Assembly: GCA_900550705.1 (NCBI GenBank)
Contig: URTG01000022.1
Span: 1 to 16,472, forward strand
Source of the DNA: an uncultured Eubacteriales bacterium
Lineage (GTDB): Bacteria > Bacillota > Clostridia > Oscillospirales > Oscillospiraceae
DNA: 16,472 bases
Direction: 5' to 3'
Under the pieces are notes generated by a model, which was not told where the DNA came from, made no database searches, and was given only the letters and a program-made list of their open reading frames with translations. How positions within the stretch are numbered: position 1 is the stretch's first letter; the number at the start of each line of letters is the position of its first letter. The position numbers were made by a program, and so were the translations under genes. Below are positions 5,455 to 13,295 of this stretch, piece by piece.

Positions 5455-5483
5455 TTTACTTTTCGAGCGCATTCTGGTATGAT
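5455..5483 (+). promoter_or_regulatory. Predicted promoter of the M16-lgt operon with dyad over the -10
   Basis: TTTACT (5455-5460) and TATGAT (5478-5483) have a 17-bp spacer. The -10 is embedded in two nested inverted repeats: TTCTGGT (5472-5478) with ACCAGAA (5487-5493), and GGTAT-G-ATACC (5476-5486). A regulator bound here would compete with RNA polymerase. A hairpin TCAGGGAA-TTT-TTCCCTGA (5498-5516) follows near the 5' end of the RNA. The remaining stretch up to 5567 holds only the AAAGGA ribosome site. Confidence 0.65.
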
Positions 5484-5567
5484 ACCACCAGAAGCATTCA
5501 GGGAATTTTTCCCTGAGGACCAAGCGCCCGGCTCGTTTTAAGGAACCGGGAAGAAAGGAATAGTTCT

Positions 5568-6851
5568 ATGACACAAGTAACTCACCGGGAGCTTCAGCCC
5601 GGCGTGTGGCTGCGGACGGTCCACACGAATAAATTCAAGAGTGCGTTTCTGTCGGTGACGCTGATGGCGCCCCTGGAGGCGGAGACCGCCGGGGCCAACG
5701 CCCTGCTGCCCTCCGTTCTGCGCCGGGGCTCCGCCGCCCATCCGGACATGGAGTCTCTCTCCGCCGCCTTGGATGAGCTGTACGGCGGGGCCATCGAGCC
5801 TGTGGTCCGCCAGCGGGGCGAGACCCAGTGCGTGGGTCTGGTGGCCAGTGTGCTGGACGACGCCTATACGCTGGGGGGCGAAAAAATTCTGGAGCCTGCC
5901 GCCGCTCTGCTGGGCGAGCTGCTGCTGGACCCCTGCACGGAGAACGGCGTCTTCCGCGCCGATTATGTGGCGGGGGAGAAGGCCAACCAGCTGGACCGTA
6001 TTCGGGGCCAGATCAACGACAAACGGACCTACGCCACCCATAGACTGAAGCAGCTCATGTGCCGGGAGGAGCAGTTCGGCGTGGATAAGCTGGGCGATGC
6101 CCAGCGGGTGGAGGCCATCACCCCCGCCAGCCTGTGGGAGCGCTACCGGCAGCTGCTTCGCGGCGCGCAGATCGAGCTTTACTACTGCGGCTCCGCCGAG
6201 CCTGAGCGGGTGGAGGCGGCCCTGGGTCCCATTCTGTCCCGGCTGCCGGCGAACCCGGACCGGGTGGACCCGGACTGTGAGATCCGCATCAGCGCCGGCC
6301 CGGAGCCTCAGCTGGTCACCGAGACCATGGACGTGACCCAGGGCAAGCTGGCCATGGGCTTCCGCACCGGCGGCGTCACCTGCTGGGAGGAGGACTATCC
6401 CGCCCTGGTGATGTGCAACGCCGTGTTTGGCGGCACCACCCTGTCCAAGCTGTTTATGAACGTCCGGGAGAAGCTGTCTCTTTGCTACTACGCCAGCTCC
6501 TCTCTGGAGCGGATGAAGGGCCTGCTGCTGGTGTCCTCCGGCATTGAGTTCAAGAACGAGGAGACCGCCAAGCAGGAGATCCTGGCCCAGCTGGAGGCCA
6601 TCCGCCGGGGCGAGATCGAGGACTGGGAGCTGGAGGGGGCCCGCCGGACGCTCATCGGCGGCTACCGCGCCGCGCTGGATGAGCAGGGCCGCCAGGAGGA
6701 ATTCTGGCTGGGACAGGCCGCCGCCGGTCTGGAGACCCCGCCGGAGGCCCTGTGCGCCCAGCTGGAGACCGTCACCCGGGAGCAGATCGCCGCGGCGGCC
6801 AAGAAGCTGGAGCTGGACACCGTCTATTTCTTGAAGGGCAAGGAGGTATAA
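5568..6851 (+). CDS. yfmF: M16-family protein YfmF, non-catalytic partner (EF-P modification-associated)
   Basis: A 427-aa member of the pitrilysin/insulinase fold. The HxxEH zinc motif is missing: the equivalent early region reads ANALLPSVLRRGS (about 43-55). The later M16 domain is recognisable in LYGGAIEPVVRQRG and in KLSLCYYASSSLERMKGLLLVSSGI. In M16B pairs one subunit is catalytic and the other only shapes the chamber, which fits here with YfmH next. In Bacillus subtilis the equivalent ymfF and ymfH are needed for 5-aminopentanol modification of elongation factor P, by an unknown route. The ATG follows AAAGGA (5554-5559). yfmH begins three bases after the stop. Family is firm; the EF-P role is borrowed from Bacillus. 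Confidence 0.87.
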   Translation: MTQVTHRELQPGVWLRTVHTNKFKSAFLSVTLMAPLEAETAGANALLPSVLRRGSAAHPDMESLSAALDELYGGAIEPVVRQRGETQCVGLVASVLDDAYTLGGEKILEPAAALLGELLLDPCTENGVFRADYVAGEKANQLDRIRGQINDKRTYATHRLKQLMCREEQFGVDKLGDAQRVEAITPASLWERYRQLLRGAQIELYYCGSAEPERVEAALGPILSRLPANPDRVDPDCEIRISAGPEPQLVTETMDVTQGKLAMGFRTGGVTCWEEDYPALVMCNAVFGGTTLSKLFMNVREKLSLCYYASSSLERMKGLLLVSSGIEFKNEETAKQEILAQLEAIRRGEIEDWELEGARRTLIGGYRAALDEQGRQEEFWLGQAAAGLETPPEALCAQLETVTREQIAAAAKKLELDTVYFLKGKEV

Positions 6852-6854
6852 CCC

Positions 6855-8141
6855 ATGGAAAAGCTGGAATTTCCCCAGGTAGGGGAGGTCATGTACCACC
6901 AGGTGCTGGAAAATGGAGCCTCTGTCTTTGTCTTCCCCAAGCCTGAGTTTCAAAAGGGCTTCGCCTTTTTCGCCACCAACTACGGCGGCATGGATATGCG
7001 CTTCTGCCTGGACGGCCAGTGGCACGACACCCCCGCCGGGGTGGCCCACTATCTGGAGCACAAGATGTTCGACACCCGGGAGGGCAACGCCCTCCAGGAG
7101 CTGGCGGCCAACGGGGCCAGTCCCAACGCCTTCACCAGCTCCGCCATCACCGGATACTACTTTGAATCCACCGAGAAGTTCGAGGAAAACCTGAAAATTC
7201 TGCTGTCCTTCGTCTCCGTCCCCTGGTTCACCCAGGAGAGCGTGGACAAGGAGCAGGGCATCATCGGCCAGGAGATTCGGATGATTGAGGACAACCCGGA
7301 GTGGAAGGTGTTCACCAATCTCATGGAGGCCCTGTACGAAAATCACCCCATCCGGGTGAACGTGGCGGGCAGCGTGGAGTCCATCTCCCACATCACGGCG
7401 GAGACCCTGTATGCCTGTCACAAGGCGTTTTACGACCCGGCCAACATGGTCCTGTGCGTGGCGGGCAACGTGGACCCGGAGGCCATCTGCGCCGTGGCCC
7501 GGGAGATTTTGCCCAAGGAGGCGGGCCCCATCGCCCAGAAGGACTACGGCGCGCCGGAGCCTCCCCACGCCGCCCGGGCTGAGCTGGTCACGGAGATGGA
7601 GGTCTCCACCCCCATGTTCCAGCTGGGCTGCAAGGGGGACGCCCCGGAGCGCGGTCTGCCCGGTCTGCGGCAGGAGCTGGTGGGCGAGCTGGCTATGGAG
7701 GCCCTGGTGGGCACCTCCAGCCCCCTGTACGCCAAGCTGTACCAGGCCGGCCTCATCAACGCCAGCTTTGGCTATGGCTACGACAGCTATCCCGGCTGCG
7801 CCTTCCTCTATGCCGGCGGTGAGTCCAAGGACCCGGCGGCGGTGAAGCAGGCCGTGCTGGACGAGGCCGCCCGCCTGGCCCGGGAGGGCATTGACGCCGC
7901 CCTGTGGTCCCGGCTGAAGAAGGGCCTGTACGGCAGCCAGGTCCGGGGGCTGAACTCCTTTGACAACCTGTGCGTCAGCCAGGCCCAGGCCTTCTTTGCG
8001 GGGCGGAATCTGCTGGACTTTGCCGCCCTGTTCGACCAGCTGGAGAAGGGGGAGGCCGAGGCCATGCTCGCCCGCTGGGCCACCCCGGAGCGGACCGCCC
8101 TGTCCGTCGTCCGGCCGAAGGGGGACGCGGCCCTTGACTAA
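6855..8141 (+). CDS. yfmH: M16-family zinc peptidase YfmH (EF-P modification-associated)
   Basis: A 428-aa M16 peptidase with an intact catalytic set: H65-Y-L-E68-H69 and the downstream glutamate E140 in IIGQEIRMIEDNP. The substrate-strand region ELAANGASPNAFTS follows the zinc motif as usual. No signal peptide or membrane segment is visible, so it is probably cytoplasmic. It is expected to pair with YfmF encoded just before. In Bacillus the homologue is required for EF-P 5-aminopentanol modification, whereas the reductase YmfI of that pathway is not encoded here. Its end overlaps the predicted TTG start of lgt by 8 bases, so translation is likely coupled. The peptidase assignment is strong; the substrate is unknown. 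Confidence 0.9.
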   Translation: MEKLEFPQVGEVMYHQVLENGASVFVFPKPEFQKGFAFFATNYGGMDMRFCLDGQWHDTPAGVAHYLEHKMFDTREGNALQELAANGASPNAFTSSAITGYYFESTEKFEENLKILLSFVSVPWFTQESVDKEQGIIGQEIRMIEDNPEWKVFTNLMEALYENHPIRVNVAGSVESISHITAETLYACHKAFYDPANMVLCVAGNVDPEAICAVAREILPKEAGPIAQKDYGAPEPPHAARAELVTEMEVSTPMFQLGCKGDAPERGLPGLRQELVGELAMEALVGTSSPLYAKLYQAGLINASFGYGYDSYPGCAFLYAGGESKDPAAVKQAVLDEAARLAREGIDAALWSRLKKGLYGSQVRGLNSFDNLCVSQAQAFFAGRNLLDFAALFDQLEKGEAEAMLARWATPERTALSVVRPKGDAALD

Positions 8142-9075
8142 TGTGGTGACCTTTCCCGGCCTGGGGCTGAGCTTCACGCTGAACCGGGTGGCCTTCACCG
8201 TGCTGGGCCGCCCCATCTACTGGTACGGGCTTATCATCACCTGCGGCCTGCTGCTGGCCGTGGTGATGTGCAGCCGCCTGGGCAAGCGCTTCGGCATTAC
8301 CGAGGACCAGATCCTGGACCTGATGCTCTTTGCCGTGCCTGCGGCACTGGTGTCCATCCGGGCCTATTACGTCCTGTTCAACCTGGACCTGTACCGCCGG
8401 ACGGACGGCTCCCTGGACTGGTCCGCCATTCTGCGGTACAGCGACGGGGGACTGGCCATTTACGGCGGGATTATCTCCTCCATCATCGTCCTGCTGATTT
8501 TCTGCCGGGTGCGGAACATCAGCTTCCTGGCCTTTGCCGATTTGGGTGTCCATGGTCTGTTCCTGGGCCAGCTCATCGGCCGCTGGGGCAACTTTATGAA
8601 TGTGGAGGCCTACGGCGGCCCCACCGCGCTGCCCTGGCGGATGTGCGCCGAGTCCATCGCCCGCAATATGCTGAACCAGGGCTATGTGGACCAGGCGGGC
8701 TTCCAGGCCATCCTGTCCGGCACCCTGGGGGTCCATCCCACGTTTCTGTATGAATCCCTGTGGAATCTGCTGGGCCTGTTCCTGGTGTATCAGCTGGGCA
8801 AGCGGCGCAGGTTCGACGGGCAGTGCTTCCTGTTCTACATTTTCTGGTACGGCCTGGGCCGGGCCTGGGTTGAGGGACTGCGGACCGACAGCCTGTATTT
8901 CTTCGGCCTGACCCTGTTCGGCGTGCCCATCCGCACCTCTCAGATGGTCGCCGTCGTCTCCGCCCTGGCGGCGGGGGCGGCGCTGCTCTGGATGAGCTGG
9001 AAGCGGCGGAACGCCCCGGCGGACCTCTACGTCCAGCGGGCGGCGGCCGGTCAAGACAAAAAGACCGACAAATAA
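8134..9075 (+). CDS. lgt: Prolipoprotein diacylglyceryl transferase
   Basis: A 313-aa multi-spanning membrane enzyme that moves diacylglycerol from phosphatidylglycerol to the lipobox cysteine of prolipoproteins, the first step of lipoprotein maturation. The Lgt signature is G149-R-W-G-N-F-x-N-x-E158, preceded by IYWYGLIITCG (28-38) and followed by HPTFLYESLWN (201-211), all typical; about seven hydrophobic segments are seen. I chose TTG at 8134 because AAGGGGG (8118-8124) lies 9 nt before it and it gives MTNVVTFPGLGL; GTG codons at 8143 and 8146 are alternatives with poorer spacing. The longer frame from 7960 is inside yfmH and is rejected. A hydrophilic tail ends the protein, and a strong terminator follows. 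Confidence 0.95.
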   Translation: MTNVVTFPGLGLSFTLNRVAFTVLGRPIYWYGLIITCGLLLAVVMCSRLGKRFGITEDQILDLMLFAVPAALVSIRAYYVLFNLDLYRRTDGSLDWSAILRYSDGGLAIYGGIISSIIVLLIFCRVRNISFLAFADLGVHGLFLGQLIGRWGNFMNVEAYGGPTALPWRMCAESIARNMLNQGYVDQAGFQAILSGTLGVHPTFLYESLWNLLGLFLVYQLGKRRRFDGQCFLFYIFWYGLGRAWVEGLRTDSLYFFGLTLFGVPIRTSQMVAVVSALAAGAALLWMSWKRRNAPADLYVQRAAAGQDKKTDK

Positions 9076-9096
9076 ATGGGGTTTACACTCTTTGAT

Positions 9097-9139
9097 TTGA
9101 GCCGGAGGAGCATTTTTGTTCCTCCGGCTCAATTTTTTT
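9097..9139 (+). terminator. Intrinsic terminator after lgt
   Basis: A 13-bp perfect stem pairs TTGAGCCGGAGGA (9097-9109) with TCCTCCGGCTCAA (9120-9132), followed by seven T residues (9133-9139). It begins 21 bases after the lgt stop and insulates the spoIIIA operon. Confidence 0.95.
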
Positions 9140-9167
9140 CATAGCCCCGGCTCCTGCCGCATAGGAT
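9138..9167 (+). promoter_or_regulatory. Putative sigma-E promoter of the spoIIIA operon
   Basis: TTCATAGC (9138-9145) and CATAGGAT (9160-9167), with 14 bp between, resemble the sigma-E pattern of a -35 near KCATATT and a -10 near CATACAAT. The -10 matches six of eight positions. The spoIIIA operon is a known sigma-E target in Bacillus. The RNA would start near 9174, directly before the AGGAGG at 9177-9182. The -35 touches the T-run of the lgt terminator. Confidence 0.5.
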
Positions 9168-9191
9168 AGGGGCAACAGGAGGTGGACAGGC

Positions 9192-10100
9192 ATGAAGCTT
9201 ACTCCAGAGGAGGCCTACCGGCAGGCGGCCCGGGTGCTGCCCCAGCGATTCCGGCGGGAGGCATATCTGCTCCCCATCGAGGACCAGCGGCGTGCGGAGG
9301 AGTTCCGGCTCCGGACGGGGCGCCCCATGGCGGTGGTCCTGCCGGAGGGAGAACGAAGCTGCGGCGGTCCGCCGGTGACCGGACAGGATCTTGAGCTGCT
9401 GCTGGAGATCGCCAGCCGAAATTCCCTACATACGGTGCTGGACCAGCTGTGCGGCGGCTATCTTACGGCGGAGGGCGGCCACCGGGTGGGCCTGTGCGGC
9501 GCGGCGGTGCTGCGGAACGGGGCGGTGTGCAATCTGCGCCCCCTGTCCTCGGCGGCGGTGCGGATCGCACGGCAGATCCCCGGCGCGGCGGCGGGCATCT
9601 GGCCGGAGCTGTTCCGCACCGGACGGCTGGAGAATACCCTCATCCTCGCGCCCCCGGGGGCAGGGAAGACCACCCTGCTGCGGGACGTGATCCGCCGCCT
9701 GTCCCAGGGGGAGGGCTGCTCGCCCATGCGGGTGTCTTTGGCGGATGAGCGGGGGGAAGTAGCTGCCCTTTACAACGGCTGTCCTCAGCTGGATGTGGGC
9801 GGTCGGACGGACATCCTGTCCCACTGCCCCAAGGCGGAGGGGATGATGCTGCTGCTCCGGGCCATGGCCCCCCAGGTGCTGGCGGCGGATGAGATCACCG
9901 CGCCGGAGGACATCCGGGCCCTGCAATGGGCGGCGGGCTGCGGCGTGACCCTGCTGGCCACCGCCCACGGGGCGGACCGGGCCGATCTGAGCCGCCGCCC
10001 CCTGTATCGCAGTCTGCTGGAAGCAAAGCTGTTCCGCACACTGGCGGTGATCCGGCGGGAGGGGGACCGGCGCATTTATCAGGTAGAGGAGCTGAGCTGA
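9192..10100 (+). CDS. spoIIIAA: Stage III sporulation protein AA, secretion-type ATPase
   Basis: A 302-aa ATPase, close to the 307 aa of Bacillus. It shows a Walker A of G156-A-G-K159-T-T in LAPPGAGKTTLLRD and a Walker B ending D233-E234 in VLAADEIT, with the SLADERGEVAALYNG block between. It is related to type II/IV secretion ATPases and is thought to power the SpoIIIA-SpoIIQ feeding channel from the mother-cell cytoplasm into the forespore. The ATG follows AGGAGG (9177-9182) by nine bases. It is first in an eight-gene operon and its stop codon abuts the spoIIIAB start. The identification is secure from motifs and order. Confidence 0.97.
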   Translation: MKLTPEEAYRQAARVLPQRFRREAYLLPIEDQRRAEEFRLRTGRPMAVVLPEGERSCGGPPVTGQDLELLLEIASRNSLHTVLDQLCGGYLTAEGGHRVGLCGAAVLRNGAVCNLRPLSSAAVRIARQIPGAAAGIWPELFRTGRLENTLILAPPGAGKTTLLRDVIRRLSQGEGCSPMRVSLADERGEVAALYNGCPQLDVGGRTDILSHCPKAEGMMLLLRAMAPQVLAADEITAPEDIRALQWAAGCGVTLLATAHGADRADLSRRPLYRSLLEAKLFRTLAVIRREGDRRIYQVEELS

Positions 10101-10598
10101 ATGTACCATCTGATGGGCGCCGTTCTGCTGGCCGCCGGGGGCGCGTGGTTTGGATTTCAGGCCGCCGCCGGACTGCGGCAGCGGGTCTGGGCGCTGCGGG
10201 ACCTGGCGGCGGGACTGGCCCTGCTGGAACGGGAGCTGGAGCTGAACGCGCCGCCTCTGCCGGAGCTGATGGCCCGTCTGGCGGACACCGCCCCCGGCGC
10301 GGCCCGGACGCTGTTCCGCCGCTGTATTTCAGAGGAGGAGCGCCCCTTCGCCCAGACCTGGAGCCGGGCGGTGGAGGCGCAGCCCGCCCTGCGTCAGGAG
10401 GACCGGCAAATGCTGGCCCCCTTGGGGCAGAGCCTCGGGCGCTACGACGTCCCGGCCCAGGTGCAGGCGGTCTCCGCCGTGCGGCGGACATTGGAGGAGG
10501 CCATCGCCCAGGCGGAGCATCACCGTGACCGGCAGGGCAGGGTCTACCAGGTGCTGGGGCTGTCCGGCGGGATTTTTCTGGTGATCCTGCTGCTGTGA
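10101..10598 (+). CDS. spoIIIAB: Stage III sporulation protein AB
   Basis: A 165-aa protein, near the Bacillus length of 171. A hydrophobic N-terminus (about 1-20) and a hydrophobic C-terminus (VLGLSGGIFLVILLL) flank a helical, Glu/Arg-rich middle with LRDLAAGLALLERELELN, the pattern of SpoIIIAB, which has a fold related to GspF-like platform proteins of secretion systems. It belongs to the mother-cell membrane part of the SpoIIIA channel. Its ATG follows the spoIIIAA stop directly, and the spoIIIAC ribosome site overlaps its end. Confidence 0.95.
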   Translation: MYHLMGAVLLAAGGAWFGFQAAAGLRQRVWALRDLAAGLALLERELELNAPPLPELMARLADTAPGAARTLFRRCISEEERPFAQTWSRAVEAQPALRQEDRQMLAPLGQSLGRYDVPAQVQAVSAVRRTLEEAIAQAEHHRDRQGRVYQVLGLSGGIFLVILLL

Positions 10599-10612
10599 GA
10601 GGAGGCGGAACC

Positions 10613-10807
10613 GTGGATGTGGATCTGATTTTCAAAATTGCAGCCATCGGCATTCTGGTGGCGGTGCTGGACCAGGTCTTGATTCGGGCCGGGCGGGATG
10701 AGCAGGCCATGATGACCACCCTGGCGGCCCTGGTGGTGGTCCTGATGATGGTGGTCCGGGAGATCGCCGCCCTGTTCCAGCTGGTCAAGACCCTGTTTCA
10801 GCTATGA
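10613..10807 (+). CDS. spoIIIAC: Stage III sporulation protein AC
   Basis: A 64-aa membrane protein with two hydrophobic helices (about 5-24 and 33-49), close to the 68 aa of Bacillus SpoIIIAC. I chose GTG at 10613, giving MDVDLIFKIAAIGIL, because AGGAGG (10600-10605) is seven bases upstream; a GTG at 10595 lies before that site and a third at 10619 is too far from it. It is a membrane subunit of the SpoIIIA channel in the mother-cell envelope. The stop overlaps the spoIIIAD start by four bases. Confidence 0.93.
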   Translation: MDVDLIFKIAAIGILVAVLDQVLIRAGRDEQAMMTTLAALVVVLMMVVREIAALFQLVKTLFQL

Positions 10808-11196
10808 TGGCCCTGGCGGGACGGACGGCGGCGGGTCTGCTGGCCGCCGTCATCCTGGGAGCCGTGCTGAAACGGCGCACCCCGGAGCTGGCGCTGCTGC
10901 TGGGTCTGGCCGCCCTGGCCTGGGTCCTGTCCGGGCTGGTGCAGACCCTGGGGGCGCTGTGCGCCGCCGGACAGGAGCTGGCCCAGCTGGCCGGCGTGGA
11001 GGACGAGCTGTGGGAGCCGGTGGTCAAAACGGTCCTTCTGTCCATCCTGACCAAGCTGACGGCGGAGTTCTGCCGCTCCGCCGGGGAGGGGGGCCTGGCC
11101 TCCGCCATGGAGCTCAGCGGCGGGGCGGCGGTTCTGGCGGTATCGCTGCCCCTGATCCGCCGGGTGGTGCAGATGCTCACCGAGCTTTTGACGTAA
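10804..11196 (+). CDS. spoIIIAD: Stage III sporulation protein AD
   Basis: A 130-aa integral membrane protein, close to the Bacillus length of 133. Hydrophobic segments fall at about 8-20, 31-52 and 104-118, with a polar stretch including WEPVVKTVLLSILTKLTAEFCRSAGE between, typical of SpoIIIAD. It is a membrane subunit of the channel and resembles SpoIIIAC at its ends. It starts at the ATG of an ATGA overlap with spoIIIAC; a second ATG follows directly. The 43-base gap to spoIIIAE is the largest in the operon and holds AAGGAGG. Confidence 0.94.
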   Translation: MMALAGRTAAGLLAAVILGAVLKRRTPELALLLGLAALAWVLSGLVQTLGALCAAGQELAQLAGVEDELWEPVVKTVLLSILTKLTAEFCRSAGEGGLASAMELSGGAAVLAVSLPLIRRVVQMLTELLT

Positions 11197-11239
11197 GGCA
11201 GAAGGTTGTGTTTCTGACCGTGCAAAGGAGGAAATTTCC

Positions 11240-12298
11240 ATGGGAAAACTGCTGGCGGCCCTGGTGGTGACCGCCCTGTGCGTCACCGCCGGGTGGGCCG
11301 CGGAGCTGGACCCGCCGGGGATGGACGAGCTGCTGGGACAGGCGGAGGAGTACGGTGTCTCCTCCTATGACACCCTGGACGGCGGCCTGGCCCGCCTGTG
11401 GGACCAGGCAAAGCAGCAGGCGGGCACACTGCTTCGCGGCCAGCTGCACACCGTGGTGAAGCTGCTGGCGGTGGCGCTGCTGTGCGCGGTGGCCCAGGAG
11501 CTGGAGCCGGGGAGCGGCGGTCTCCGCCCCGTGGAGCTGGCCGGGGTGCTGGCTATCACCGCCCTGACCATGACGGATATGGCTGCCATGGTGGGCCTGG
11601 GGCGGGAGACCATGGGGAAGATGGACCTGTTCTCCCGGGCTCTGCTGCCCGTCATGGCGGTACTCACCGCCGCCACCGGGGGGATCACCGTCTCCGCCGT
11701 TCGGCAGGGGGCCACAGTGCTGTTCTCCCAGCTGCTTATCACGGGGATGGACCGGCTGTTTCTCCCCCTGGTCTATGCCTATGTGGCGGTGAGCTGTGCC
11801 TACGCCGTGGTGGGCAATCCGGGGCTGGACCGACTGGCCGCCGGGCTGAAAAGCGGCATTACCGGCCTGCTGACCCTGTTTCTGCTGGCCTTTGTGGGCT
11901 ATCTTACCGCCAGCGGGGCCATCGCCGGCAGCGCCGACGCGGCGGCGGTGAAGACGGCCAAGCTGGCCATCTCCCGGGCCATTCCGGTGGTGGGCGGCAT
12001 TCTGGCGGACGCCTCAGAGACGGTGCTGGCCGGGGCCGGGGTCCTGCGGGGCACCGTGGGGGCCGTGGGAATGCTGACGGTGCTGGCCATCTGTCTGACA
12101 CCCTTTCTCCACCTGGGGCTGCACTACCTGCTGTACAAGGGCGCGGCGGTGCTGTGTGCGGTGGTGCTGCCCTCCCGGCTCACCGGGCTCATCGAGGCCA
12201 TCGGCGGGGCCTTCGGCCTGGTGATGGGCATGACCGGGGCGGCGGCGTTAGTCCTGCTCATCAGTCTGGCCTCCTCGCTGACGGCGGTGCTGGGATGA
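11240..12298 (+). CDS. spoIIIAE: Stage III sporulation protein AE
   Basis: A 352-aa polytopic membrane protein, somewhat shorter than the 399 aa of Bacillus SpoIIIAE. It has a signal-peptide-like N-terminus (KLLAALVVTALCVTAGWAA, about 3-21) and then a polar region with MDELLGQAEEYGVSSYDTL before about six or more hydrophobic segments. SpoIIIAE is the largest membrane subunit of the channel and is reported to need a signal peptide for its topology. The ATG follows AAGGAGG with normal spacing. Its stop overlaps the spoIIIAF start in ATGA. Confidence 0.96.
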   Translation: MGKLLAALVVTALCVTAGWAAELDPPGMDELLGQAEEYGVSSYDTLDGGLARLWDQAKQQAGTLLRGQLHTVVKLLAVALLCAVAQELEPGSGGLRPVELAGVLAITALTMTDMAAMVGLGRETMGKMDLFSRALLPVMAVLTAATGGITVSAVRQGATVLFSQLLITGMDRLFLPLVYAYVAVSCAYAVVGNPGLDRLAAGLKSGITGLLTLFLLAFVGYLTASGAIAGSADAAAVKTAKLAISRAIPVVGGILADASETVLAGAGVLRGTVGAVGMLTVLAICLTPFLHLGLHYLLYKGAAVLCAVVLPSRLTGLIEAIGGAFGLVMGMTGAAALVLLISLASSLTAVLG

Positions 12299-12774
12299 TG
12301 GCGGGGATCGGCCGCTGGCTGCTGGGCGTGATCGCCGTGTCCATCCTGTGCGCCGGGGCGGAGGCTCTGATGCCGGAGGGGGCAGGGAAGCAGGTGGGCA
12401 AGCTGGTCTGCGGCCTGCTGCTCCTGATCGCTCTGCTGCCCCAGGGGCAGGACGCGGCGTGGTCCCGGACGGAGATCGCCTCCGCCTGGGCGCCGGACGA
12501 AACAGAACTGAAACAGGCCGCATTACAGCTGCAAAAAGCAGTCATAGAGCGGGAATATGCCGCATATATTGAGGACAAGGCGGCGGAGCGCGGGCTGGAA
12601 TGTACCGCACAGGTGACCTGCCGGGAGACAGACGGCCTTCTGCTGCCCTGGGCGGCGGCGGTGTCCGGCTCGCTCCCGGTGGAGGAGGAGCGCTGGCTGG
12701 TCCGGACCATCTCCGCCGATCTGGGCGTCCCTTTGGAGCGGCAGCAGTATGAACACAAGGAGGCACAGCCGTGA
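12295..12774 (+). CDS. spoIIIAF: Stage III sporulation protein AF
   Basis: A 159-aa protein with two N-terminal membrane helices (about 7-24 and 34-49) and a soluble domain facing the intermembrane space. The join between them, ALMPEGAGKQVGKLVCGLLLL, is the hallmark of SpoIIIAF. It is shorter than the 206 aa of Bacillus. The soluble part has ring-building-motif character, although less clear than in SpoIIIAG. The start is the ATG at 12295 overlapping the spoIIIAE stop; the long open frame reaching back to 11398 is antiphase read-through of spoIIIAE. Its end overlaps the spoIIIAG GTG start. Confidence 0.94.
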   Translation: MMAGIGRWLLGVIAVSILCAGAEALMPEGAGKQVGKLVCGLLLLIALLPQGQDAAWSRTEIASAWAPDETELKQAALQLQKAVIEREYAAYIEDKAAERGLECTAQVTCRETDGLLLPWAAAVSGSLPVEEERWLVRTISADLGVPLERQQYEHKEAQP

Positions 12775-13277
12775 AGCAGGGATGGCAATGGTTCAGCAAG
12801 CGCTGGAAGGAGGTGCTGGGGCAATATCGCGCCGCATTTTTGGTGCTGTGTGCCGGGGTGGTGCTGCTCCTGCTGCCCGGCAGCGGGCGCACCGGGGCAG
12901 AGGAGGCGGAGCCGTCCGTGGCGGAGACCGGCTTTGTGCTGGAGGACTTTGAAGACCGGGTGGCGGAGATCCTCTCCCAGGTGGAGGGGGCAGGGGAGAC
13001 CCGGGTGCTCCTCACCGTGGCGGACGACGGCCGGCGGGAGCTGGCCCGGGACCAGGAGCAGAGCGACGGGCGGCAGACCTCCACCGTGGTGACCGTGGGA
13101 GCCGGGTCCGGAAGGCAGGAGGTGGTGGCCCTTCGGACCACTACGCCCCATTTCCGGGGGGCCCTGGTGGTCTGTCCCGGCGGAGAGGACCCCCAGGTCC
13201 GTCTGCGGCTGATCCAGTCGCTGTCCGCCCTCACCGGCCTGGGCGCGGACCGCATTTCTGTCTGTAAACGAAGGTAA
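12771..13277 (+). CDS. spoIIIAG: Stage III sporulation protein AG, ring-forming
   Basis: A 168-aa protein with one membrane helix (about 21-36) and a soluble domain ending LVVCPGGEDPQVRLRLIQSLSALTGLGADRISV, a ring-building motif like those in YscJ/FliF proteins. In Bacillus SpoIIIAG forms a large ring in the space between mother cell and forespore. It is shorter than the 229 aa of Bacillus, mainly in the linker and beta-rich insert. The start is GTG in a GTGA overlap with spoIIIAF, with AAGGAGG upstream. Confidence 0.95.
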   Translation: MKQGWQWFSKRWKEVLGQYRAAFLVLCAGVVLLLLPGSGRTGAEEAEPSVAETGFVLEDFEDRVAEILSQVEGAGETRVLLTVADDGRRELARDQEQSDGRQTSTVVTVGAGSGRQEVVALRTTTPHFRGALVVCPGGEDPQVRLRLIQSLSALTGLGADRISVCKRR

Positions 13278-13295
13278 ATCAGGGAGGTATGAAGC

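Noticed and set aside
5538..8216. 892-codon open frame on the minus strand, antisense to yfmF, yfmH and the start of lgt
   Set aside because: It mirrors two well-supported genes; long antisense frames are expected in GC-rich DNA. The translation is Gly/Gln/Leu/His-rich and resembles no known family.
11398..12294. Long plus-strand frame overlapping spoIIIAE and continuous with spoIIIAF
   Set aside because: The translation is a shifted Gly/Arg-rich reading of spoIIIAE; spoIIIAF starts at the ATG at 12295.
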